Assembly: GCA_937899245.1 (NCBI GenBank)
Contig: CALDKB010000014.1
Coordinates: 1 to 64,000 of the forward strand
Direction: 5' to 3'
Source of the DNA: an uncultured Bacteroidales bacterium
GTDB taxonomy: Bacteria; Bacteroidota; Bacteroidia; Bacteroidales; ML635J-15
DNA: 64,000 bases
The notes under the pieces: model-generated
Databases searched by the model: none
What the model saw: only the letters and a program-made list of their open reading frames with translations
What the model was told of the DNA's origin: nothing
Made by a program: the position numbers and the translations under genes
In this document: positions 44,584-53,203 of the stretch, piece by piece
Numbering within the stretch: the stretch's first letter is position 1
Layout of the letters: each line of letters starts with the position of its first letter

Positions 44584-45351
44584 ATGCTACATCTAGAAAA
44601 TAACATCGCTATTGTAACAGGCGGAACAAGCGGAATTGGCTACGCAATTTCAAAACTTTTTACAGAATTTGGAGCAAAGGTTATTGCAGCTTCTTCACGT
44701 CAGGAAGCCGTTGACAAGACCAAGGAAGAAATTGGCTGCGACGGTCTAGCAGTAGATTTAAGCAAGCGCGAAGAATGCAAGCGTCTTGTCGACTATACAA
44801 TTGAAAAATACGGACGCGTTGACATACTGGTCAACAATGCTGGTATTCAACATGTTTGCAAAGTAGAAGATTTTCCTGAAGACAAATGGGAATTCATGAT
44901 GGACCTTATGCTTAACGCACCATTCTACCTGACAAAATACTGCGTACCATCAATGAAAGAACACGGCTGGGGACGTATCATCAACATCGGTTCAATACAA
45001 GGAATTGTTGCCTCACCATATAAAGCATGCTACGTTTCGGCAAAACACGGCTTGCAAGGATTGACAATGGCATCAGCTCTTGAACTAGGCAAATATGGAA
45101 TTACCGTCAACAGCATTTGTCCGGCATACGTCGACACTCCTTTGGTACAGAAGCAGATAGCATCTCAGGCAAAAGAACACAACATCGACGAAAAGGATGT
45201 CGTAAGCGAGATAATGCTTACAAATTCGGCAATCAAGCATCTGATAGACCCAATAGACATAGCAAAGGTAGCAAGATTCCTCTGCTCCGACGGGGCTCAG
45301 ATGATTACCGGAACTGCAATTCCTGTCGATGGTGGTTGGACTGCTAATTAA
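44584..45351 (+). CDS. 3-hydroxybutyrate dehydrogenase-like short-chain dehydrogenase
   Basis: 255 residues, classical SDR: cofactor motif TGGTSGIG, NNAG (VDILVNNAGIQ), catalytic Ser in INIGSIQG, Tyr-x3-Lys in CYVSAKHG, and PAYVDTPLVQKQI followed by ITGTAIPVDGGWTAN at the end. The C-terminal pattern (TPLVxKQI, a long helix, ITGxxxxVDGGWTA) is that of D-3-hydroxybutyrate dehydrogenase. It interconverts 3-hydroxybutyrate and acetoacetate with NAD; the substrate is inferred. It lies 21 bases upstream of gldA. Confidence 0.85.
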   Translation: MLHLENNIAIVTGGTSGIGYAISKLFTEFGAKVIAASSRQEAVDKTKEEIGCDGLAVDLSKREECKRLVDYTIEKYGRVDILVNNAGIQHVCKVEDFPEDKWEFMMDLMLNAPFYLTKYCVPSMKEHGWGRIINIGSIQGIVASPYKACYVSAKHGLQGLTMASALELGKYGITVNSICPAYVDTPLVQKQIASQAKEHNIDEKDVVSEIMLTNSAIKHLIDPIDIAKVARFLCSDGAQMITGTAIPVDGGWTAN

Positions 45352-45372
45352 AACTTATAATATTCAAGCAAG

Positions 45373-46287
45373 ATGTCAATTCAGATAAAGGGTGTTACCA
45401 AGATATTTGGTGAACAGAAAGCCCTTGACAATGTAAGTTTTGAAATACAAAACGGGGAAATAGTCGGGTTTCTTGGTCCTAATGGTGCTGGGAAATCAAC
45501 ACTGATGAAAATAATTACAGGATATATCCCCGCCACCGAAGGTGAAGTTTTCATCGACGGAAAGAATATCCTCGAGGACCCAATTAAAATCCGACGTAAA
45601 CTTGGCTATCTGCCAGAACAGAACCCTCTGTATTTCGACATGTATATCGTTGAATATCTGGAATTTGTTGCAGGAATATATGGCATCAAGAACAAAAAGT
45701 CGAGAATTGAGGAAATTGTACATCTTACCGGACTTGAACCAGAAATAAACAAGAAGATCGGTATGCTCTCGAAAGGCTACAAACAACGCGTTGGACTTGC
45801 ACAGGCAATAATCCACGACCCAGAAGTGCTTATCCTCGACGAGCCGACTTCGGGACTTGACCCAAACCAAATCATCGACATCCGCAACCTTATCAAAAAC
45901 CTTGGCAAGCAGAAGACCGTAATACTTTCAACGCACATAATGCAGGAAGTAGAAGCCATTTGCGACCGTATACTTCTCATCAAGAAAGGCGTTCTTCTTG
46001 CTAACGACAAGGCCGAAAACTTCAGTCATCTTGCCGACAGCAAAACATCCACCCTACTTGTCGAGTTCAAGGACGAACTTACAATGAACGACATCAAGCA
46101 AGTTAAAGGCGTTAAAGCAGTAAGACAGATTGAGCCAAAACATTATGCAATTGAGTTCGACTCATCATGCGATATCCGCGAAGACATTTCCAAACTCGCT
46201 CTAGCAAAAGGAACTATTGTCCTTGGAATGCAAATCAAGGAAAAATCGATAGAAGAAGCCTTCAACCAATTGACAATGAGCAAATAA
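45373..46287 (+). CDS. gldA: GldA, ABC transporter ATPase
   Basis: 304 residues. Walker A GPNGAGKST, Q-loop, signature LSKGYKQRVGLAQ, Walker B VLILDEPTSGLD and the H-loop STHIMQE. The N-terminus MSIQIKGVTKIFGEQKALDNVSFEI and the about 80-residue C-terminal extension match the gliding-motility GldA subfamily. GldA pairs with GldF and GldG in an ABC exporter linked to gliding in Flavobacterium. Neither gldF nor gldG is in the window, so the gene is separated from them or works with another permease. Confidence 0.88.
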   Translation: MSIQIKGVTKIFGEQKALDNVSFEIQNGEIVGFLGPNGAGKSTLMKIITGYIPATEGEVFIDGKNILEDPIKIRRKLGYLPEQNPLYFDMYIVEYLEFVAGIYGIKNKKSRIEEIVHLTGLEPEINKKIGMLSKGYKQRVGLAQAIIHDPEVLILDEPTSGLDPNQIIDIRNLIKNLGKQKTVILSTHIMQEVEAICDRILLIKKGVLLANDKAENFSHLADSKTSTLLVEFKDELTMNDIKQVKGVKAVRQIEPKHYAIEFDSSCDIREDISKLALAKGTIVLGMQIKEKSIEEAFNQLTMSK

Positions 46288-46365
46288 TGTCGTGGCGAAC
46301 AAGCTAGCAGACAAACTGTTTAGCCGTTTCACCGGTCAGCAGGTTAGCTGGTCAGCAGATTTACA

Positions 46366-47439
46366 TCATCTCAAAAATTCCGCAACAACCGGATAATGGT
46401 CATCGGCAATGTTGAAATTCAACACCTTATGACGCAAGCACTTGAATTTGTTAGAATGCATTATGTAGTCGATACGGAAATCGTTGTCCATCAACATAAA
46501 AGTACGGCCATTGCCGCTTCCGCGCTCAATAAACGTATCGCGCAGACGATTTCCGGACATTAGTATGCTAAAGCATGTATAACTTAACGGCACATCGTTG
46601 AAATCACCGCAAAGCAAAACAGGATACGGACAAGTATCGAGTGTCGACACCAATGTATCCACCTGCACTGCCCTGCGCGCTGCACAATCCGTATATTTGG
46701 AATACAAGTTTTTAGCCTTTTCGGTATTACTATCGCTTATGCCTTCGCTACGTCTTATGTCTATATCTCCGCCATTTATCATAATCGACTGCAAATGGCA
46801 ATTATACAGGCGAACCGTATCATCATTCAACACAATGTCAACATACATGAAGCCATTAGCCGTACTGTCGAACGGATGCGAATAAGTGGCGACAATCGGA
46901 TAACGCGACACTACCGCCAGACCGCCATTACCAGAATTGAAATTTGCCAGCGTCACCTTATAATATGACTTCGCCTTTAAGTTCTGGACTAATGCGTCTA
47001 ACGTAGGAAAGTCCGCCGGCTTGTTATGCCAATAAGCCTCCTGCAGGCAAAGGATATCGGGATTTTCATACGAAATTGTATCTACAACTTTCTGGCGCAA
47101 ATCCATGGACCCCGGCTCAAGGATTCCAAAATCCTTCACATTGTACGACATCACCTTAAAGTCGGCCTCATCGTCAAGAGATTTTTCTACGATGGAATAT
47201 TCGTGAGAAAAATACTTGAAGCCCACAAATGCTATAACAGCCAATGGAATTGCAAACTTGAAGTTAACAAATAGCCAAATGACAACCAGCACCAACAAGG
47301 CAATCAGGAAATACTTTAACGAAAACGGACACAATGCCATCCAGCTTGTACTGGCAGGGGAAACATATATCGAGACAATCGAAAGCGTCAAACCCAACAA
47401 TACCATAATGGTCAATGTCAATAAAATCTTACGCCACAT
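46366..47439 (-). CDS. Membrane-anchored endonuclease/exonuclease/phosphatase-family protein
   Basis: 357 residues from the ATG at 47439 (MWRKILLTLTIMV). Three N-terminal transmembrane helices (to about residue 85) are followed by an EEP domain: VMSYNVKDFG, DILCLQEAYW (catalytic Glu), YNCHLQS, LLCGDFNDVPLS and DDHYPVVAEF (catalytic Asp/His). The active domain probably faces the periplasm. Substrate unknown (nucleic acid, phospholipid or inositol phosphate types all use this fold). It ends the mutL-rhomboid-rhomboid-EEP operon, a recurrent Bacteroidota arrangement. Confidence 0.88.
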   Translation of the reverse strand: MWRKILLTLTIMVLLGLTLSIVSIYVSPASTSWMALCPFSLKYFLIALLVLVVIWLFVNFKFAIPLAVIAFVGFKYFSHEYSIVEKSLDDEADFKVMSYNVKDFGILEPGSMDLRQKVVDTISYENPDILCLQEAYWHNKPADFPTLDALVQNLKAKSYYKVTLANFNSGNGGLAVVSRYPIVATYSHPFDSTANGFMYVDIVLNDDTVRLYNCHLQSIMINGGDIDIRRSEGISDSNTEKAKNLYSKYTDCAARRAVQVDTLVSTLDTCPYPVLLCGDFNDVPLSYTCFSILMSGNRLRDTFIERGSGNGRTFMLMDNDFRIDYIMHSNKFKCLRHKVLNFNIADDHYPVVAEFLR

Positions 47440-47443
47440 ATCT

Positions 47444-48331
47444 TCAGTTTTTACTATTTTTAAACAACAGTTCCTTCTCCTCATCCGTTAAACTTGCGTA
47501 ACCCGACACCCTTATCTTGTCGAGAATAGCATCTATGCCCTTCTGCTCGTTTGCCTTGCGCATGTTGTACTCCTCATCGGTTTCCAGGCGGGCATCGCCT
47601 TCCGAACATCTGATTTTTGTCTTTTTGCGGGCAAAGATCTTTCCACCACACACCCATAAACGTGACAAGAACGCAGTGATATCAACACCACGAGCATAGC
47701 ATCTTGCAAACAAGAAACCAAGGAAAGCACCACCAAGATGAGCGAAATGACCGCCTGCATTTCCTATCGGAATACTTAACAAGTCAACCAGCACTATTGC
47801 AATTGCAAGATATTTCAATTTGAAATGTCCTATAAATGCAACCCTGACTACCATATTAGGGACAAGCACGGCAGCCGCTATCACCACAGCCATTATCGAC
47901 GCCGACGCACCTATAGCAAAAGCGACATCTTTAACCGGAGCAAATACAGGAATGATATTATAAGCTATTATAAAGAACAACGCCCCCATCAGTCCACCAA
48001 GAACATAGACGCCAAGCAGTTGTCGTTGCGAAAGGTATTCAAGGAATATTTTTCCGAACCAGAAAAGCACTAGCAGATTGACAAGGATGTGTAAAAAGCT
48101 AGCATGAACAAACATATAAGTCAAGATTGTCCACGGGCGATAAGCAAGCACATCGAAATTCGACGAAACGCCGAGCCATTCGGTCGGATCGAAAGTTTTT
48201 CCAGCGAAATAGAAGCCAAGGCGAACAGCGGCGACAACGACAAAGATGCAGATATTCAAGAATATCAGTATGCTCAAATTATCCTTGAAACGGAAAATAT
48301 CCCTTATCTCCTCTCCAATGCTCGACTTCAT
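47444..48331 (-). CDS. Rhomboid-family intramembrane serine protease with C-terminal cytosolic tail
   Basis: 295 residues, six transmembrane helices. Catalytic Ser in AIGASASIMAV (GxS) and catalytic His in GGHFAHLGGAFLGF; the H-x3-N oxyanion loop is HILVNLLVLFWFG. About 80 C-terminal residues form a charged soluble tail ending in IRVSGYASLTDEEKELLFKNSKN, a DUF6576-like segment found after Bacteroidota rhomboids. It cleaves membrane-spanning substrates in the inner membrane. It overlaps the preceding rhomboid stop by one base. Confidence 0.92.
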   Translation of the reverse strand: MKSSIGEEIRDIFRFKDNLSILIFLNICIFVVVAAVRLGFYFAGKTFDPTEWLGVSSNFDVLAYRPWTILTYMFVHASFLHILVNLLVLFWFGKIFLEYLSQRQLLGVYVLGGLMGALFFIIAYNIIPVFAPVKDVAFAIGASASIMAVVIAAAVLVPNMVVRVAFIGHFKLKYLAIAIVLVDLLSIPIGNAGGHFAHLGGAFLGFLFARCYARGVDITAFLSRLWVCGGKIFARKKTKIRCSEGDARLETDEEYNMRKANEQKGIDAILDKIRVSGYASLTDEEKELLFKNSKN

Positions 48332-49044
48332 TACACCTCGCCTTTCCTACGCCATATCATCAACATTATGAAACCGACAAGCATACCGCCAAGATGTGCG
48401 AAATGTGCCACATTATCGCCATTGGCATTGAAAACGCCAAGCAGCAATTCGATTACGACAAAAGCTATTACCATCCATTTTGCCTTAACCGGAATAGCAA
48501 AATACAAGTACATTTCAACATTAGGAAACATAATCCCGAATGCCAGAAGCAAGCCGTAAATTGCACCTGACGCGCCTACACAAGGGACGTTAATGACGGC
48601 ATTGAGCTTTGCAAGCGACGAATCCATATAATTCTTGCCTTGCATCAGGATATCTGCGCCGTTATGCAGAACATGCTCAACAGCATCGGGGTCCATCGAC
48701 GAAACAAGCGCCTGCACCTCAATCTCCTTAACTCCCAAATAAAACAAAGCGCCACCAATTCCAGCAATAAAGTAATATATGAAAAAACGTCGTGCGCCCC
48801 AATACGACTCAAGCACACGTCCAAACATATAAAGCGAAAACATATTGAAGAACAGATGCCAGAAACCGCCATGCACAAACATGTGTGTCACCAGCTGCAC
48901 CGGCTTGAAATTTGGGCTCCGGAAACTATAAAGAGCACATACGTCGGCGACATTCGGCAAGAACATCGTAACAAGAAACATCAGCACATTTATAATGAGC
49001 AGGTACTTAACGACAACCGGCAAATCGGCGAATGGATTTCTCAT
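48331..49044 (-). CDS. Rhomboid-family intramembrane serine protease
   Basis: 237 residues. Catalytic Ser in CVGASGAIYGLLLAFG and His in VAHFAHLGGMLVGF; HLFFNMFSLYMFGRVLE is the helix-2 oxyanion motif. No soluble tail. It follows mutL by 5 bases and is one of two tandem, divergent rhomboids in this operon. Substrates unknown. Confidence 0.92.
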   Translation of the reverse strand: MRNPFADLPVVVKYLLIINVLMFLVTMFLPNVADVCALYSFRSPNFKPVQLVTHMFVHGGFWHLFFNMFSLYMFGRVLESYWGARRFFIYYFIAGIGGALFYLGVKEIEVQALVSSMDPDAVEHVLHNGADILMQGKNYMDSSLAKLNAVINVPCVGASGAIYGLLLAFGIMFPNVEMYLYFAIPVKAKWMVIAFVVIELLLGVFNANGDNVAHFAHLGGMLVGFIMLMIWRRKGEV

Positions 49045-49049
49045 GCTTA

Positions 49050-50879
49050 TCAGTTGAATTTGTTCTCAATTTCAGAAATATCCACAATTTCCATAATTTT
49101 CTTGCCGTCGGCTGTATAATTATGGTTGGCACACGACATAAGGCGGAAGAACAAGTCCTCCATTTCCTTTTCCTGCAGCTGAACGGTTGACGTCATTGCA
49201 GCCGACCTTGCCAGCGACATTGCAATCTTGTCGTTTACCAACATCTTCACATCAGCATTGCCGTCAGAAAGCACTTCAAGCAACTGTCGGATAACCTGTC
49301 CGGCATCCATCTCGGCAAATTCGGCTGGCACTCCGTGAATCTCAAACTTGTCGTTACCAACCATTGCGATGTCGAACCCGATGGTATTAAGTTCGGCAAG
49401 GACTTCTATCAAGAGTCCGCGCTCTTCAGGTGTCGGTTCCAGAGTCAGTGGAAACAGCAACTTCTGAGATATTCCGCATCTGCTTTCGAGTTTATTCATA
49501 AAATGCTCGTACATAATGCGTTCGTGAGCACGGCGCTGATTTATTACAATCATTCCAGAATGCGAAGCCGTTAGAATATATTTATTCTTTAGCTGCAGAT
49601 ATTTCTGCGAAGCATCACCTGCATGGTCGTCGCCATAAGAGATATTCGACTGCATAACCTGCTGTTCTGAAGAATCGCCACCCATATCAAAATCGTCGTG
49701 ATGATCGTGCTGAGCTGGTTCAAAAAGGCGTTCCCAATTTTTAGGTACATCGCGCTTATAGTTGGTATCCGTATAACGGAAAGGATCGAATTTTGGATTT
49801 ACGCTAATTACAGGAGGACGTACAACCGTAGTCGACGTAAAATGGGCATCGCGTGTTATGTCATCCTCAAACGACAGTGTCGGCACAATATTGAACTTTC
49901 CTAGCGCCTCCTTTACCGCCGAATTCAGAATCATATATATCGCCTGCTCGCCCTCAAACTTGATTTCAGTCTTAGTCGGATGAATATTGATATCAATAGT
50001 AGCCGGATCGACATCTAGATAAATGAAAAACTGAGGATTTTCCCCTTCGGGCAAAAGTTTGTCGTATGCCGTTGTTACCGCCTTGCGGAAATAAGGATGA
50101 TACATGTAACGGTTGTTGACGAAGAAGAACTGTTCGGGCGAATTTTTCTGTGAAAGTTCCGGCTTAACGACAAACCCCTTGATATTTACAATCTGCGTCT
50201 CCACACCTATCGGCACAAGGTTCTGGTTTAGCTTCTTGCCGAACACATTTGCTATACGCTGGTGGGTATTTTCCGGAGACAGCTGATACTTGATGTTTTC
50301 GTCAAACACCACCTTGAATGCGACAGAAGGATTTGTCAGCACGATACGATGGATTTCATCAACTATATGCTTGTATTCTATCTTGTCGGATTTCAGGAAC
50401 TTACGGCGGGCCGGTATATTGAAGAACAGGTTCCTTATTTTAAAGTTAGTCCCGACAGGAGCGCCAACTGGTTCCTGCGACTTAACCCTTGATGCTGCGA
50501 TATTAATGCAAGTTCCGAGTTCGTCGCTACTGCGGCGGGTAACGAGTTCCACTTCGGCCACAGCAGCAATTGACGCCAAAGCCTCGCCTCTGAATCCCAT
50601 GGTTGTTATTGCAAACAAATCCTCGGCCTTTGATATTTTTGATGTTGCATGTCGTTCAAAAGACATTCGCGCATCCGTCGGCGACATTCCCATGCCATTG
50701 TCAACCACCTGAATGAGCGTACGTCCGGCATCCTTGATAATCACCTCAATGCTCGTTGCACCTGCATCTAGGGAATTCTCGACAAGCTCCTTAACCACCG
50801 ACGATGGTCTCTGGACAACCTCACCGGCAGCAATCTGATTTGCCACAGAATCAGGCAACAGTTTTACAATATCCGACAT
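49050..50879 (-). CDS. mutL: MutL mismatch repair protein with altered endonuclease motif
   Basis: 609 residues. GHKL ATPase domain: ELVENSLDAGAT, DNGMGM, GFRGEALASIAAV, and NPARRKFLKS-like transducer. A variable acidic/His-rich linker (about 365-425) leads to the C-terminal dimerisation domain. MutL couples MutS recognition to strand incision. In Bacteroidota the segment is usually DQHRAHER-like; here it reads NQRRAHERIMYE, so the Asp and His of the DQHA(x)2E(x)4E endonuclease motif are Asn447 and Arg449. Glu453 and Glu458 remain. Whether this abolishes nicking is unknown. It lies upstream of the two rhomboid genes. Confidence 0.96.
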   Translation of the reverse strand: MSDIVKLLPDSVANQIAAGEVVQRPSSVVKELVENSLDAGATSIEVIIKDAGRTLIQVVDNGMGMSPTDARMSFERHATSKISKAEDLFAITTMGFRGEALASIAAVAEVELVTRRSSDELGTCINIAASRVKSQEPVGAPVGTNFKIRNLFFNIPARRKFLKSDKIEYKHIVDEIHRIVLTNPSVAFKVVFDENIKYQLSPENTHQRIANVFGKKLNQNLVPIGVETQIVNIKGFVVKPELSQKNSPEQFFFVNNRYMYHPYFRKAVTTAYDKLLPEGENPQFFIYLDVDPATIDINIHPTKTEIKFEGEQAIYMILNSAVKEALGKFNIVPTLSFEDDITRDAHFTSTTVVRPPVISVNPKFDPFRYTDTNYKRDVPKNWERLFEPAQHDHHDDFDMGGDSSEQQVMQSNISYGDDHAGDASQKYLQLKNKYILTASHSGMIVINQRRAHERIMYEHFMNKLESRCGISQKLLFPLTLEPTPEERGLLIEVLAELNTIGFDIAMVGNDKFEIHGVPAEFAEMDAGQVIRQLLEVLSDGNADVKMLVNDKIAMSLARSAAMTSTVQLQEKEMEDLFFRLMSCANHNYTADGKKIMEIVDISEIENKFN

Positions 50880-50881
50880 GA

Positions 50882-51205
50882 CTACAACCTACTAATATAC
50901 GAAATTACAGAAGTGAGATCGGCAAAAAATATCAAGTATGCGACAAAGCACAAAAAGACAACAATGCAAAATATGCGGATTGTTGACTTCTTGGTTTCTC
51001 CATACGAAGTCCTACGCATTTTCGACCTAAAGCTTCCTCGTATGGAACTGCCCGGTTTATACTGTTCATTTTCAACTTCATCACTATCCTTCCCTTCCTC
51101 TAGGCGGCGAGACATCACCTTCTCATGAAGCTCCTCGGTCTTTGGATCGTAATAGCGTGGCTTATAGTCGAATACATTATATGTAAAAGTTTTAAATAGC
51201 CCCAT
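50882..51205 (-). CDS. Small single-pass membrane protein upstream of mutL
   Basis: 106 residues from the ATG at 51205 (MGLFKTFTYNVFDYKPRYYDPKTEEL). A FDYKPRYYDP N-terminus, a basic linker and one transmembrane helix (about 74-94, IRIFCIVVFLCFVAYLIFF). Similar short proteins with a YxPRYY start and one C-terminal helix lie beside mutL/rhomboid genes in Bacteroidota and are sometimes mislabelled 'riboflavin synthase subunit beta'; no enzymatic domain is visible. It is first gene of the operon, 2 bases before mutL. Confidence 0.75.
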   Translation of the reverse strand: MGLFKTFTYNVFDYKPRYYDPKTEELHEKVMSRRLEEGKDSDEVENEQYKPGSSIRGSFRSKMRRTSYGETKKSTIRIFCIVVFLCFVAYLIFFADLTSVISYISRL

Positions 51206-51328
51206 CTGCCTGTAATTTATTCTATTCAACAATTTGCAAATATAACACTTTTGAAGCAATTTTTGTTTTATATTTTGTTAACAACCACACTAAGCACAAC
51301 AAATGACTTTATTATCAAATAAAATTCA

Positions 51329-51336
51329 TAACTTTG
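51329..51336 (+). promoter_or_regulatory. -7 box immediately before the porin gene
   Basis: TAACTTTG ends only 4 bases before the GTG start at 51341, so the transcript start would fall at or next to the start codon. Confidence 0.5.
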
Positions 51337-51340
51337 CGCC

Positions 51341-53200
51341 GTGAAAAAGTATGCAACGACAATAGCATTTTTGCTTCTATGCTTATGCATTCAAGCCCAG
51401 CACGAAGGAATTCGCCGGTACTTCCATGCATACACTTTGAACAACGATACTGTGACAAGCGAGAAATTGTACAATGACACCACAATCGACATTTTCTACA
51501 AGTTCATGCCACAGCAGAAGGTATCAGACAATACACTCGGACTTATGAATCCGGGCAGCCCATACCTCACCGCCCTATACTCAAGAAATGCAAAGAAACA
51601 CGAATTCTGTTTCCTAAACAACTACTCCGCATTCATTAAGACACACGACGATGTCGTGTATTTCGACGCCAACAAACCTTTTACAAGATTCGACTTTACA
51701 GGCGGCAACAAAGGACTTGAAATTGTAAAATTCACACACACACAGAACTTCGGCCCTTACTTCAACCTCTCGTTCGACTACGACATATCAAACTCCGATG
51801 GCTTCTACCTAAACACAGCATCAAAGGTCAACGCCCTTTATCTTGGTGGAGCTTTCACAAAGAAGAAATACCAAAGCCATATCAATTTCATCTTCAATAA
51901 GATAAACAGCAACGAGAATGGCGGGCTGTCGAACCTTGCAACATTTGAAAGCGGAGATATCCGTGCTGTAGACAACAACGTAAACCTAAAGAAAGCATCG
52001 AACACCATTTCGCAACTTGGCGTTCAGTACAACCACGAATACCGTTTCGGCAAATACACGTCCGACACTATAGCCAGAGAAGAAGAAAAAGATACTGTTG
52101 TAAACAAAACCCTTCATAGCAAGTTCTCGATTGTCCACGACATTACATTTGACCGATACTATCGACGATATTCCGACCAGGCATCAAGTTTCTACACCAA
52201 CTATTTTCTAAACGCCAGCACGACAAACGACTCTGTCAACCAGCTGCAACTAATCAACAAGCTATTGCTTAGCATCAACATACAAAACGACTCGACAAAA
52301 AATCGTCTAAAGATATATGCCGGACTGAAAAACAACATGTTTCGCTGGGCAATCGACTCTACCTACAAGACGCCAAATAACTCCACATACGTCACCGGAA
52401 ACCTATTTTTCAAGCATAACAAGACCGACCTATATGCCGAAGCAAACTACTGTTTGTTCGGCAGCAACGCTTTTGATGTAGATGCATCAGGAAATCTAAG
52501 ACAAATGTTCGGCGACAATTTCGGTTTAAACGCTAAAATTGGATACTCGCTTAATGAAGCTACCGATTTAGAAACTTTCTACGTGTCTAACAACTTCAAA
52601 TGGGACAACGATTTTACAAAATGCGGCGTTGCCACCGGACACATCGATGTATTTCTAAACAACATTTTCTTCTCAGCCGGTGCAAACATCAATCTTCTAC
52701 ACAACTACATCGTTTTCGACCAGCAAGCAATGCCTACGCAAATACACAATGCAAACCTTGTCGCCGATGTATATGTAAACAAGACATTTAACTTCTGGAA
52801 ATTCCATTGGTTTACAGAAGTCACATACCAGTACATTGCCGACAAGCAATATGTGCGACTCCCAGATTTTGTAGCATATAGCAGTGTCTTCTTTAAGACC
52901 GACCTATTCAAAAACGCACTGGAACTGCAAGTAGGAATCGATGTAAAGTTCAACACAAACTGCTACGGATATGCCTACATGCCCGCCACAGGATTTTTCT
53001 ACCTTCAGGACAACAAGAAATTCGGTTGCTATCCTAACCTTGGCGTATATGTAGGCGCTAAAATCAAGCGTTTTAGAATCTTTGCAAAACTTTCCAACTG
53101 GAACTCAGCATTCATGGCTCCTACATTCTATTCCCTCTATGGCATTCCCGACAACCCTCTTGCTTTCAATTACGGCATATCATGGGAATTCTACGATTAG
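51341..53200 (+). CDS. Porin_10-family putative porin
   Basis: 619 residues beginning with GTG (MKKYATTIAFLLLCLCIQA, signal peptide). Typical elements: IDIFYKFMPQQKVSDNTLGLMNPGSPYLTALYS, FTRFDFTGGNKGLEIVKFTHTQNFGPYFNLSFDYDI, LYLGGAFTKKKYQSHINFIFNK, and a C-terminal strand ending in an aromatic (FNYGISWEFYD). This is the Bacteroidota 'putative porin' family (PF14121), a large outer-membrane barrel. It is followed after 3 bases by the MltF-like gene. The start is nearly leaderless (see promoter). Confidence 0.87.
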   Translation: MKKYATTIAFLLLCLCIQAQHEGIRRYFHAYTLNNDTVTSEKLYNDTTIDIFYKFMPQQKVSDNTLGLMNPGSPYLTALYSRNAKKHEFCFLNNYSAFIKTHDDVVYFDANKPFTRFDFTGGNKGLEIVKFTHTQNFGPYFNLSFDYDISNSDGFYLNTASKVNALYLGGAFTKKKYQSHINFIFNKINSNENGGLSNLATFESGDIRAVDNNVNLKKASNTISQLGVQYNHEYRFGKYTSDTIAREEEKDTVVNKTLHSKFSIVHDITFDRYYRRYSDQASSFYTNYFLNASTTNDSVNQLQLINKLLLSINIQNDSTKNRLKIYAGLKNNMFRWAIDSTYKTPNNSTYVTGNLFFKHNKTDLYAEANYCLFGSNAFDVDASGNLRQMFGDNFGLNAKIGYSLNEATDLETFYVSNNFKWDNDFTKCGVATGHIDVFLNNIFFSAGANINLLHNYIVFDQQAMPTQIHNANLVADVYVNKTFNFWKFHWFTEVTYQYIADKQYVRLPDFVAYSSVFFKTDLFKNALELQVGIDVKFNTNCYGYAYMPATGFFYLQDNKKFGCYPNLGVYVGAKIKRFRIFAKLSNWNSAFMAPTFYSLYGIPDNPLAFNYGISWEFYD

Positions 53201-53203
53201 ACC

